This document shows, one piece after another, positions 39,723 through 48,231 of a DNA stretch of 64,000 nt (position 1 is the first letter of the stretch; every line of letters starts with the position of its first letter). A model generated the notes under the pieces. That model worked only from the letters and a program-made list of their open reading frames with translations. It searched no databases and had not been told where the DNA came from. The translations under genes and the position numbers were made by a program. Origin of the DNA: Nonomuraea rhodomycinica (GTDB taxonomy: Bacteria; Actinomycetota; Actinomycetes; Streptosporangiales; Streptosporangiaceae); contig NZ_JABWGO010000003.1 of assembly GCF_013363995.1 (NCBI RefSeq), forward strand, positions 310,001 through 374,000, in the 5' to 3' direction.

Positions 39723-41708
39723 ATGAGCCTGTTGCGGCTTGTCGACCTCAGCACCGACATCGCGCTGCGCCGCGGCGCCGTCCACGCCCTCGACCACGTC
39801 AACCTCGAGGTACGGCAGGGCGAGACGCTCGGCGTGGTGGGGGAGTCCGGCAGCGGCAAGACCATGACCGTGCTGTCGGTCATGGGCCTGCTGCCGCCCG
39901 GCGGGCGGGTCGTGAACGGCCAGATCCTCTTCGACGGGCGCGACCTGCTGGCGATGGCGCCCGACGAGCTGCGCCGGGTGCGCGGCGTGGAGATGGGCAT
40001 GGTCTTCCAGGACCCGCTCACCTCGCTCAACCCGACGATGCGCATCGGCGCCCAGGTGGCCGAGCCGCTCCGCGTCCACCAGGGCGTGAGCAAGGCCGAG
40101 GCGCGCGAGCGGGCCGTCGAGATCCTGCGCCGGGTCGGCATGCCCCGCCCCGACAAGATCGTCGACGACTACCCGCACCAGCTGTCGGGCGGCATGCGCC
40201 AGCGCGCGGTCATCGCCATGGCGCTCATCCGCTCCCCGCGCCTGCTGATCGCCGACGAGCCGACCACGGCCCTGGACGTGACCACCCAGCGGCAGATCCT
40301 GGAGCTCATCGACGACCTGCGCGACGAGTTCAAGATGGCGGTCATCCTCGTCACCCACGACCTCGGGGTGATCGCCAGCCGCGCCGACCGGGTCGCCGTC
40401 ATGTACGCCGGCCGGGTGGTGGAGACCGCGACGACCGAGGAGCTGTTCCGGGCGCCGCGCCACCGCTACACCGAGGCGCTCATGCACGCGCTGCCGGAGG
40501 CGGCGCAGGGCCGGGAGGGCAGGCTCTACTCCATCCCGGGGCTGCCGCCGGACCTGTCGCAGCCGCTCACCGGCTGCCGGTTCGCGCCCCGCTGCCGGCA
40601 CGCCACCGACGCGTGCCGCGCCACCGACGTCCCGCTCGTCCGGGCCGCCGAGGACCACCTGTACGCCTGCCTGCACCCCGTCACCGAGGCCGTCACCTTC
40701 GCCCCCCGGGGCGCCGGTGAGGCCCGGCCCGCCGCCGCGTCGGAGCCGATCCTCTCGGTGCGCGAGCTGGTCAAGGAGTACGACGCCGGCGGCAAGGGCC
40801 GCGTCAGCGCGGTGGCCGGCGTCTCGTTCGAGGTCAAGGCGGGCGAGACGCTGGGGATCGTGGGCGAGTCCGGCTGCGGCAAGTCCACCGTGGGACGCCT
40901 GGTGGCCGGGCTGGAGGAGCCCACCGGCGGGCAGATCGTGCTCGACGGCACCGACATCGGCGCCCTGGACCGGCGGGCCCGCCGCCGCATGCACCGCGAG
41001 GTGCAGCTGATGTTCCAGGACAGCTACGCGGCCATGAACCCGCGCATGCGCGTCGACGGCATCCTCACCGAACCGCTGGAGATCCAGCAGGTCGGCGACC
41101 CGGCCGGCCGCCGTTCCCGGGTCACCCGGCTGCTGGACCAGGTGGGGCTGCCCACCCGGGCGCTGGAGCGCTACCCGCACGAGTTCTCCGGCGGGCAGCT
41201 CCAGCGCATCGGCCTGGCCCGCTCGCTGGCGCTGGAGCCGCGGCTGATCGTGGCCGACGAGCCGGTCAGTGCCCTCGACGTCTCGATCCAGGCGCAGGTG
41301 CTCAACCTGATGCGGGACCTGCAGTCGGAGCTGGGCCTGTCGTACGTCTTCATCAGCCACGACCTGTCGGTGGTGGACTACATGGCCGACCGGATCGCGG
41401 TCATGTACCTGGGCAAGCTCGTCGAGATCGGGCCGGCGAGCCAGGTGGTGCGCGCCGCGCGCCACCCCTACACCCAGGCCCTCATCGACGCGGTTCCCTC
41501 GCCCGACCCCGGGCACGCGCCCAGCCCCGCCACGGCCATCCGCGGCGAGCTGCCCAGCGCGCTGAACCCGCCCACGGGCTGCCGCTTCCGTACCCGCTGC
41601 CCGCTGGCCCAGGACATCTGCCGGACCGAGCCGCCGCTGGAGGGCGGCCTCCACCAGGTGGCCTGCCACTTCCCGCTCCGCGAGGAGGCCGCCGCCGCGC
41701 GGCCCTGA
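39723..41708 (+). CDS. Fused double ATPase of the peptide importer (DppD-DppF)
   Basis: This 661-residue protein joins the two ATPases usually made as separate DppD and DppF. Half 1 (1-320) has Walker A GESGSGKTM, LSGGMRQRAVI and LIADEPTTALDV, with the Cys-rich FeS-like tail CRFAPRCRHATDACRATD. Half 2 (335-661) has GESGCGKST, FSGGQLQRIGL and IVADEPVSALDV, with CRFRTRCPLAQDIC. Both halves have the oligo_HPY C-terminal extension with four cysteines. AGGAGAAGG lies just before the ATG. A strong bidirectional hairpin follows the gene. Confidence 0.95.
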   Translation: MSLLRLVDLSTDIALRRGAVHALDHVNLEVRQGETLGVVGESGSGKTMTVLSVMGLLPPGGRVVNGQILFDGRDLLAMAPDELRRVRGVEMGMVFQDPLTSLNPTMRIGAQVAEPLRVHQGVSKAEARERAVEILRRVGMPRPDKIVDDYPHQLSGGMRQRAVIAMALIRSPRLLIADEPTTALDVTTQRQILELIDDLRDEFKMAVILVTHDLGVIASRADRVAVMYAGRVVETATTEELFRAPRHRYTEALMHALPEAAQGREGRLYSIPGLPPDLSQPLTGCRFAPRCRHATDACRATDVPLVRAAEDHLYACLHPVTEAVTFAPRGAGEARPAAASEPILSVRELVKEYDAGGKGRVSAVAGVSFEVKAGETLGIVGESGCGKSTVGRLVAGLEEPTGGQIVLDGTDIGALDRRARRRMHREVQLMFQDSYAAMNPRMRVDGILTEPLEIQQVGDPAGRRSRVTRLLDQVGLPTRALERYPHEFSGGQLQRIGLARSLALEPRLIVADEPVSALDVSIQAQVLNLMRDLQSELGLSYVFISHDLSVVDYMADRIAVMYLGKLVEIGPASQVVRAARHPYTQALIDAVPSPDPGHAPSPATAIRGELPSALNPPTGCRFRTRCPLAQDICRTEPPLEGGLHQVACHFPLREEAAAARP

Positions 41709-41736
41709 CCTCAGGGCCGCGCGGCGCGGGAGGTCA
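41701..41736. terminator. Bidirectional terminator between importer and siderophore operons
   Basis: Two nested perfect stems span both stop codons: GGCCCTGA/TCAGGGCC (41701-41718) and TGACCTC/GAGGTCA (41706-41736). The alternative hairpins could end transcription from either side of these convergent operons. Confidence 0.65.
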
Positions 41737-43098
41737 CAGGCGTTCGAAGCCGCGGACCCGTTCCCAGTCGGTCACCGCCGACTCGAACGCCGCCAGCTCG
41801 GCCCGCGCCGCCGCCGCGTAGTGCCCGGCCACCGCGTCGCCGAACACCTTCGCCGCCAGGCCGCCCTCCTCCCACCGGCGCAGCGCCTCGCCCAGGGTCG
41901 CGGGCAGCCGCGGCACCGACGGGTCGGCCAGCGCGTCGCCGGGGTGCGGCGCGGGCAGCGGCAGCCGGTTCTCGATCCCGTACAGCCCGGCGGCGATCAC
42001 GGCGGCCACGGCGAGGTACGGGTTGGCGTCACCGCCCGGCACCCGGTGCTCCAGGCGCAGCGAGGAGCCCGAGCCGACGACCCGCACCGGGCACGTCCGG
42101 TTGTCCCGCCCCCAGGCGATCCCGGTGGGGGCGAAGCCTCCCGGCCGCAGCCGCTTGTAGGAGTTGACGTTCGGCGCCATGAAGAGCGTCAGCTCCGGCA
42201 GGCAGGCGAGCTGCCCGGCCACGAAGTGCCGGAACAGCTCCGACATCCCGTCACGTGCACCGGCGTCGGCGTCGGCGAACACCGGTGAGCCGTCGGCGCC
42301 GCGCAGCGACAGGTGGACGTGGCAGGAGTTGCCCTCGCCCGCGTCGAACTTCGGCATGAACGTCAGCGCCACCCCCTCCTGCTCGGCGATCCGCTTGGCG
42401 CCGTGCTTGAACAGCACGTGCTTGTCGCACGTGGCCATCGCCTCGTCGTAGCGGAAGACGATCTCGTACTGCCCGGGATGGCACTCCCCGCGCGCCGTCT
42501 CCATCGTCAGGCCGGCGCGGACCATCTCGCGGCGGATCCGGCGCACCACCGGCTCCACCTCGGACAACCCGTGCAGCGCGTAGTCCACGTTGTAGCGGGT
42601 GCCGGTCTCCAGCCCGTGGTAGCGCCGCTCCCAGGCGTCCCGGTACGACCCGCGGAACACCAGGAACTCCAGCTCGGTGCCGGCCAGCGCCGTCAGGCCC
42701 AGTTCGGTCAGCCGGTCGAGCTGGGCCCGCAGCACCCGCCGGGGCGCCACCTCCACCGGCTCGCCGCCCGGCCACACGGCGTCGGCGACGACGAGCGCCG
42801 TGCCGGGATCCCACGGCAGCGGCCGCAGCGTCCCCGGATCCGGCCGCAGCACGAAGTCCCCGAACCCCGACGCCCAGGCGTCGATCGCGTACCCGGGGCC
42901 GGTCGCCATCTCCACGTCGGCGGCCAGCAGGTACACGCACGCGCCGAACCCGTCCCGCGCCACCTCGTCCAGGAAGTACGGCACCGACACGCGGCTGCCC
43001 TGCAACCGTCCCTGGAGGTCGGGGACGGCGACGACCACCTCCTCGACGCGCCCGGCGGCGGCCTCCTCGCGCAGCCGTTCGTAGCCGGTCACGGTCAT
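41734..43098 (-). CDS. Glutamine synthetase-family ligase in the siderophore operon
   Basis: This 454-residue protein has the GS catalytic domain: AGTELEFLVF, ETARGECHPGQYEIVFRYDEA, GNSCHVHLSLRG, NSYKRLRPG, WGRDNRTCPVR and RLEHRVPGGDANPYLAVAAV, with metal-binding Glu and ATP-binding His present. It lacks the adenylylation-loop Tyr pattern of housekeeping GlnA and looks like a GlnA3/GlnA4/PuuA-type gamma-glutamyl ligase, which join glutamate to polyamines or other amines. It is the last gene of the siderophore operon and its ATG overlaps the synthetase stop codon, so a role in tailoring, storing or detoxifying the diamine building block is a reasonable inference. Confidence 0.85.
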   Translation of the reverse strand: MTVTGYERLREEAAAGRVEEVVVAVPDLQGRLQGSRVSVPYFLDEVARDGFGACVYLLAADVEMATGPGYAIDAWASGFGDFVLRPDPGTLRPLPWDPGTALVVADAVWPGGEPVEVAPRRVLRAQLDRLTELGLTALAGTELEFLVFRGSYRDAWERRYHGLETGTRYNVDYALHGLSEVEPVVRRIRREMVRAGLTMETARGECHPGQYEIVFRYDEAMATCDKHVLFKHGAKRIAEQEGVALTFMPKFDAGEGNSCHVHLSLRGADGSPVFADADAGARDGMSELFRHFVAGQLACLPELTLFMAPNVNSYKRLRPGGFAPTGIAWGRDNRTCPVRVVGSGSSLRLEHRVPGGDANPYLAVAAVIAAGLYGIENRLPLPAPHPGDALADPSVPRLPATLGEALRRWEEGGLAAKVFGDAVAGHYAAAARAELAAFESAVTDWERVRGFERL

Positions 43099-44915
43099 CG
43101 CTCCTCCCCGGAGCCGGCGCGCGGCCTCGGGACGCGCGCGCTGAAGAGGGGGTTGGGGACCGTGCCGTGGACGACGTCGAAGCCCTCGTCGCGCTCGGCC
43201 CGGTCGTGGAAGCCGCCGCCGAGCAGCTGCTCCCGGTTGAGCGCCACCCGGTCGAAGGACGGCGCCAGCAGCCCGAACGCCTCCGCCCGGCCGGCGTCCT
43301 GCGGGAAGCGGGCGTGATGGCGCTCGACCTCCTCGCGGACCAGCCGCCAGAACTCGGGCTCCGGCACGCCCAGGTGCTCCTCGGCCAGCGGCGCCAGGAA
43401 CCGGAAGTGCCCGGCGAACACCGCGCTCAGCAGCGAGTGCGCCAGCTCCCCGGCCGGCCAGCGCAGCAGCACCGCGCGGGCCCGTTCCGACAGGCCGGCG
43501 TAGGCGGGCAGGTCCTCGGGCAGCAGGTTCACGTCCTCGGCGAAGTCCTTGACCGCGACCCCGACCGGCACGTTCGCGGCGTCGTACAGGATCACCGTGT
43601 TCTCGCCGTGCGGGCAGAACGCCACCCCGTGCCGGTAGAGGTGGCGCAGCAGGCCTGGCAGCAGCGCCGAGAACAGCCGGGCCAGCCAGGCGCGCGGCGC
43701 GAGCCCCGACCGGGACACCAGCTCGGCGGCCAGGGCCCGGCCGTCCGAGCCGACCGCGAGCAGCGCCGCCATGGTCCGCGCCCGCTCGCCCGGGCGCAGC
43801 AGCCCGGTCACCGGCTCGCGCCACACCGCGCCGAGCAGCTCGTGGTAGCGGTACGGCGCGTCGGGCACGGCCGCGTACAGGGGGTGGCGCACGGCCACCG
43901 ACGCCACCTCGCCGAGCGGGTGGAAGCGCAGCTCGTCGCGCAGGTACGGGTCGCCGTCGCGCAGCGCGAGCAGCCACGCGCTCACGTCGGGCGCGGCCCG
44001 CGTCGGCTCCGTGGACAGGCCGCGCCAGACCAGGGTGTTGCGGATGAGCAGCGGCACCTTGACGTTGCGCCGCTCCGGCCGGTCCAGGTTGGCGAGGGTG
44101 CGGATCGACTGGAGCGGCCGGTAGCGGTCGGGGCCCTCGCCGAGCGGCACGATCCGGCCGTCGGCCAGGTACGGCGCGAACAGCGGCTCCACCGCCTCGT
44201 CCCAGTGGAACGGGTGGACGGGCAGCCACGTGAACGCGGCCGGGTCGAGCCCGCCGCGCGCCGCCGCCTCCTCCAGGACGACGGCGAACTCCTTGCGGAC
44301 CTCCTCGTCCAGCTCCTCCGCCAGCAGCCGGTCCGCGTCCAGCCCCGGCACGCCGGAGTACGCCGCCAGCGACGCGTGGACGGCCGCCCACCGCAGGCGC
44401 ACCGACCCGGCGGCCTCGGGGGCGTAGGCGGCGGCGTCGGAGGCCGAGAAGCCGAGGCGGCCCTTGTTGAGCAGCATGCAGGGGTGGCCGTGCTGGTGCG
44501 CCTCCAGGTCGAGGTGGTCCAGGTCGGCCAGCTCGGCGGCGGGCAGGGCGCGGGAGAGGATCTCGGCCTCGGCGCGGCGGGTGGCGGTCAGCTCGCGCAG
44601 CGCCTCGGCCGTGGTGGGGCCGTCCCAGCCGAGGACCGGGCGGGCGTCGAGCAGCAGCCGCTCGGGCCCGTCCCCCGGCTCTCCGGGGTCGGGGTGGCGG
44701 CGCGGCGTGCCCGGCTCGACCCGCCACGAGCCGAACGACCCGCGCGCCGCCCGGAACGTCCACCGCGTCCCGCCGCCCAGCTCCAGCAGGTAGCCGCCGT
44801 CCGTCCCGTCCGGCCGCGGGACCAGCAGCTCCTCGTACGCGAACTCCTCGATCGCCTTGACCAGCAGCCGCCGCCCGGCCTCCGCCCACGCCTCGCGCCA
44901 CACGACCCCGCTCAC
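43095..44915 (-). CDS. IucA/IucC-family siderophore synthetase (NIS synthetase 2)
   Basis: This 606-residue NIS synthetase activates a carboxylate with ATP and joins it to an amine or hydroxylamine. Visible motifs are HQHGHPCMLLNKGRLGFSASDAAAYAPE, WLPVHPFHWDEAVEPLF, PLQSIRTLANLDRPERRNVKVPLLIRNTLVWRGLS and, in the C-terminal FhuF-like region, GVAFCPHGENTVILYDAANVPVGVAVKDFAEDVNLL. The HPFHW and SIRT segments bind ATP in solved members. The GTG overlaps the hydroxylase stop codon. The HP..LNKGRxGFSxxDxxAYAPE pattern is typical of the DesD/IucC-like branch that uses a citryl or succinyl intermediate. Confidence 0.93.
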   Translation of the reverse strand: MSGVVWREAWAEAGRRLLVKAIEEFAYEELLVPRPDGTDGGYLLELGGGTRWTFRAARGSFGSWRVEPGTPRRHPDPGEPGDGPERLLLDARPVLGWDGPTTAEALRELTATRRAEAEILSRALPAAELADLDHLDLEAHQHGHPCMLLNKGRLGFSASDAAAYAPEAAGSVRLRWAAVHASLAAYSGVPGLDADRLLAEELDEEVRKEFAVVLEEAAARGGLDPAAFTWLPVHPFHWDEAVEPLFAPYLADGRIVPLGEGPDRYRPLQSIRTLANLDRPERRNVKVPLLIRNTLVWRGLSTEPTRAAPDVSAWLLALRDGDPYLRDELRFHPLGEVASVAVRHPLYAAVPDAPYRYHELLGAVWREPVTGLLRPGERARTMAALLAVGSDGRALAAELVSRSGLAPRAWLARLFSALLPGLLRHLYRHGVAFCPHGENTVILYDAANVPVGVAVKDFAEDVNLLPEDLPAYAGLSERARAVLLRWPAGELAHSLLSAVFAGHFRFLAPLAEEHLGVPEPEFWRLVREEVERHHARFPQDAGRAEAFGLLAPSFDRVALNREQLLGGGFHDRAERDEGFDVVHGTVPNPLFSARVPRPRAGSGEER

Positions 44916-46291
44916 CTCGCGCCCCCCTCGGACCGGGCCTCGGACCCGGTGAGCGCGGGCTCGGCCGGCGGCGCAGGCTCGGGAGCGCCGAACGTGGTCC
45001 ACGCGGCGCGCGCGGGCACCGGCACCACGGCGCGCCCGGCGGCGGCGTTGAGGATCGTGGCCGCCCGCCACGCCCCCAGCGTCAGGTCCGGGGCCCCCAC
45101 CCCGTGCGTGTGCGTCTCCGCGTTCTGCACGTACAGCTCGCCCGGCACGCGCGGGTCCAGCGCCACCCGGTAGTCGCCGTTCACCTGGTAGCGGCCCCGC
45201 CCGTCCCAGTCGACCAGCTCGGCCAGCGGCTCCAGGAACGCGGGCCGCGCCGCCGCGTACCCGGTGGCCAGCACCACGGCCGAGGTCCGCACCTCGAACG
45301 CCGTGCCCTGCTCCCGGTGCCGGCAGGTCAGGGCGTAACCGCCGTCGCGCTCGGACGCGGCCACCACCTCCACCCCGGGATGCAGCGCGGCGCGCGGCTC
45401 GGCGCCGCCGATGGTCCGCTCGTACAGCTCGTCGTGGATGTCGCCGAGCGTCTGGCCGCTGACGCCCTTGTAGAGCTGCCACTGCTCGCGGACGAGCCGG
45501 TCGCGGACGGCCTCGGGCAGGTGGCGGAAGTAACGCACGTAGTCGGGGGTGAAGTGCTCCAGGCCCAGCTTCGAGTACTCCATGGGGGCGAACGCCGGGG
45601 TGCGGGCCAGCCAGCGGACGTACGGACCGCCGAGGCCCCGCCCGTCCTGGTGGCGCAGCAGGTCCAGCACGACCTCGGCGCCGGACTGCCCGGCGCCGAC
45701 CACCGTGACGTCGGGGGCGGCGGCCAGCGCGGCCCGGTGGGCGCGGTAGTCGGCGCTGTGCAGCACCCGGCCGGCGTGCGCGCCGCCCAGCAGCGGGCGC
45801 AGCGGCTCCGGCACGACCGGCGCCGTCCCGACGCCCAGCACCACCCGCCGGGCGTGCGCCCGCGACACCGCTCCGGCCGCCGACCGGTACGTCAGCGCGA
45901 ATGCCCCGGCCGCGCCGTCCCACTCCAGCGCGGTGACCTCGGCGTCGAACCGGCACGACGGCAGCCGCTCGGCCACCCAGCGGCAGTAGTGGTCGTACTC
46001 GCGGCGCGGGATGTGGAAGCGCTCGGAGAAGAAGAACGGGAACATCCGGTCGTGGCGCCGCAGGTAGTTGAGGTACGACCAGGGGCTCGTCGGGTCGGCC
46101 ATGGTGACCAGGTCCGCGAGGAACGGCACCTGCAGCACCGTGCCGTCCACCAGCAGGCCGGGATGCCACGAGAAGGCCGGCTTGGCGTCGAGGAACAGGG
46201 CCCGCATACCGGGGACGCCGTCGCACAGGGCGGCCAGCGACAGGTTGAACGGGCCTATGCCGACACCGGCCAGGTCGTAGGGGGCGGTCAC
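44912..46291 (-). CDS. L-lysine/diamine N-hydroxylase (IucD/RhbE-like FAD monooxygenase)
   Basis: This 459-residue enzyme puts an N-OH group on a terminal amine using FAD, NADPH and O2. It has the FAD motif GVGIGPFNLSLAALC at the N-terminus, FLADLVTMADPTSPWSYLNYL and RREYDHYCRWVAE (class B NMO), the NADPH motif VVGAGQSGAEVVLDLL, and LATGYAAA near the end. In this operon the substrate is probably 1,3-diaminopropane or diaminobutyrate made by the upstream enzymes, as for RhbE, rather than lysine. The GTG overlaps the upstream stop codon by 4 bases. The Pro/Ala-rich tail after about 430 looks disordered. Confidence 0.93.
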   Translation of the reverse strand: MTAPYDLAGVGIGPFNLSLAALCDGVPGMRALFLDAKPAFSWHPGLLVDGTVLQVPFLADLVTMADPTSPWSYLNYLRRHDRMFPFFFSERFHIPRREYDHYCRWVAERLPSCRFDAEVTALEWDGAAGAFALTYRSAAGAVSRAHARRVVLGVGTAPVVPEPLRPLLGGAHAGRVLHSADYRAHRAALAAAPDVTVVGAGQSGAEVVLDLLRHQDGRGLGGPYVRWLARTPAFAPMEYSKLGLEHFTPDYVRYFRHLPEAVRDRLVREQWQLYKGVSGQTLGDIHDELYERTIGGAEPRAALHPGVEVVAASERDGGYALTCRHREQGTAFEVRTSAVVLATGYAAARPAFLEPLAELVDWDGRGRYQVNGDYRVALDPRVPGELYVQNAETHTHGVGAPDLTLGAWRAATILNAAAGRAVVPVPARAAWTTFGAPEPAPPAEPALTGSEARSEGGAR

Positions 46292-48231
46292 CGCTGCACC
46301 TCCGAGAGGGGGTTGGGAAGGTCGATGTAGACGGACTGGGCGTGGACGTCGCCGGCGAGCTCGTCGCGGCCGTCCACGCAGGTGAGGTGGTTGCCCTTGC
46401 AGCGCAGCACCGGGGCGTCGAGCAGCAGCCCCAGCAGGCCCTCGGCGCCGGGCTCGGCCGCGCGCAGCCGCTCCAGCGCCGCGCGCAGCACCCGCAGCAG
46501 GTCCTCCTCGGCGGCCAGGCCCAGCGCGCCGAACGCGCCGACCACGCCCAGCAGGTTGCCGACGCCCAGGTAGTAGGCGACCCGCTCGTCCACGAACGCG
46601 TCGTCGAAGACCAGGTCCACGCCGTCGGCCAGGCCGGGCACCAGGCGCTCCAGCTCGCCGGCACGGGAGGCGGCCACGTAGTAGCCCTGGCTGTCTCGGT
46701 ACCAGCCGGCCCGGGGCAGGCCGTCGGCGTCGAGCGCCACCAGGGTGTTCTGGTGGTGCGGCTCCAGCGCGACGCCGTACCTCGCCTGGAGGCGGACGAG
46801 GGGCACGGCGAGCACGTCGAGGTAGCGCGCCAGCCACAGCGCGGACGCCTCGGCGACGGACACGGCGCGGGCGCGGGCGGCACGCTCCACGGCGGCCGCC
46901 AGGAGCGCCCGGTGGCGGGGCGGGGAGCCGTCGCCGGGGCCGGTGCGCTCGGCGAGCAGCCCGGCCACGCACAGCGCGCCGCCCGCGCCGCTCCGGAACG
47001 GGTTGTCGCGGATGGCGGTCTCGAAGCCGGTCTCCGCGCCCCCGACCCCGGCGCGCCCGCCACCGCCCGCGCCCCCGGCACCCGCGCCCCCGGCGCCCTG
47101 GCCTGCCGCGTCCGCGCTTCCCGCGCCGTCCACCGCCACCCAGGCGAAGTCGCGCAGGATCCCGAACGCCGGGTGCTCGGCCCGCAGCCACGCGGCCGGC
47201 CCGGCGGCCAGCAGGCGGGCGGCCCGCACGCCGAGGCGCAGCTCGCTCCGCAGGTTCTCGCGGCGGGAATTGGTGATCCGCATGCCGAGCGACAGCTTCA
47301 GCATCACCTCCGCCTCCGCCCGGTACACCGTGCGGACCGAGGAGGTCGGATGCCAGGCCGGGCCGGCGGGCCCGAGCGGCCGCAGCAGCCCGGCCTCCAC
47401 GAGGGCCGCCACCGCCGGGCGACGCATGACCTCGCGCGCCTGCCACGGGTGGGCGGGCACGGGCGTCCAGCCGTCCGGCAGGTCCAGCCCGGCCGGGGCG
47501 ACCCGCCGGCACAGCTCCGCCGGGTCGCGGCCGTCCGCGCTCTCGCCGGTCACGACGCCGGGGGCGGCGGCGAACCAGTGCAGCGGGAACGAGCCGCGCA
47601 GCTCGGGGGAGTACGCGGCCAGCTCGCCGGCGGACGCCTCCTCACGGCTCTTGGGCGCGGAATGGAACGGGTGCCCCAGCAACAGCGCCTGCTCGGCCCG
47701 GAGGAACGCATCCGCGACCGGGGGCGTCGTCGTCGCGGGGAAGGCGGCCGTGTCGAGGGGCGTGTCCGGTCCCTCGGCGCGGCGGCCGGCCAGGTGCGCG
47801 GTGACACGGCGGGCGGAGTCGAGCACCCGCGAGGTGGCGTCGGACACCCGGTGGGCGGGCAGCCCCGCGCGCACGGCCGTCTCGCGCACGACGACGGCCG
47901 CGACCAGCGCCACCCCGGCCGCCGCCGCCGGGCCGCCGCCGGCCAGGTACGGCTCGCCGAAGCGGTGCCACCCCGTCGCGGACCGGTGGCGCACCGGGAC
48001 GCGCAGCCGCACCCCGGCCGCCGGGAAGTCCAGGACGAGCTCCTCGCCTGCGGCGGGCACCGGGATCGCCAGGTCGCGCACGTACGCCCGCAGCAGCGTC
48101 TCGGTGGCCGCCGCCTCCCCGGCCCGCGCCACGTCGGGATGGTCGAGCGGGTCGGCGGCGCCGAGCGGGGCGTGGTGGATCGGGTCGGCGGCGCTGAGCG
48201 GGGTGTGGCCGAGCGGGTCGGCGACGCTCAC
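46288..48231 (-). CDS. IucA/IucC-family siderophore synthetase (NIS synthetase 1)
   Basis: This NIS synthetase has up to 647 residues and the motifs LLLGHPFHSAPKSREEASAGELAAYSPELRGSFPLHWFA, TPVPAHPWQAREVM, HPTSSVRTVYRAEAEVMLKLSLGMRITNSRRENLRSE and, towards the end, YGVALEPHHQNTLVALDADGLPRAGWYRDSQGYYVA. The S-S-V-R-T and H-P-W-Q segments bind ATP. A Gly/Ala-rich loop interrupts it at about 395-420. The first 30 residues come from 33-bp repeats (A-D-P-L-D/G-H), so the functional start may lie further in. By order it is the RhbC/IucA-like enzyme that would act first, on citrate. It overlaps both neighbours by 4 bases. Confidence 0.9.
   Translation of the reverse strand: MSVADPLGHTPLSAADPIHHAPLGAADPLDHPDVARAGEAAATETLLRAYVRDLAIPVPAAGEELVLDFPAAGVRLRVPVRHRSATGWHRFGEPYLAGGGPAAAAGVALVAAVVVRETAVRAGLPAHRVSDATSRVLDSARRVTAHLAGRRAEGPDTPLDTAAFPATTTPPVADAFLRAEQALLLGHPFHSAPKSREEASAGELAAYSPELRGSFPLHWFAAAPGVVTGESADGRDPAELCRRVAPAGLDLPDGWTPVPAHPWQAREVMRRPAVAALVEAGLLRPLGPAGPAWHPTSSVRTVYRAEAEVMLKLSLGMRITNSRRENLRSELRLGVRAARLLAAGPAAWLRAEHPAFGILRDFAWVAVDGAGSADAAGQGAGGAGAGGAGGGGRAGVGGAETGFETAIRDNPFRSGAGGALCVAGLLAERTGPGDGSPPRHRALLAAAVERAARARAVSVAEASALWLARYLDVLAVPLVRLQARYGVALEPHHQNTLVALDADGLPRAGWYRDSQGYYVAASRAGELERLVPGLADGVDLVFDDAFVDERVAYYLGVGNLLGVVGAFGALGLAAEEDLLRVLRAALERLRAAEPGAEGLLGLLLDAPVLRCKGNHLTCVDGRDELAGDVHAQSVYIDLPNPLSEVQR
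48145..48230. repeat. 33-bp tandem repeats at the 5' end of the IucA/IucC gene
   Basis: Two full copies (48145-48177, 48178-48210) and a partial third (48211-48230) of a 33-bp unit encode the 11-residue repeat AADPLDH-x-PL in frame. The outermost copy includes the GTG start and part of the upstream stop codon. Confidence 0.9.

Noticed and set aside
36178..41708. Siderophore uptake system for the adjacent NIS operon
   Set aside because: The binding protein and ATPases are of the oligopeptide class, the operon is on the opposite strand with its own promoter and ROK operator, and a terminator separates the two.
43095..47081. 1328-residue open frame on the minus strand
   Set aside because: Only its last 606 residues are a real protein (NIS synthetase 2); the rest is the wrong frame of the hydroxylase and first synthetase genes.
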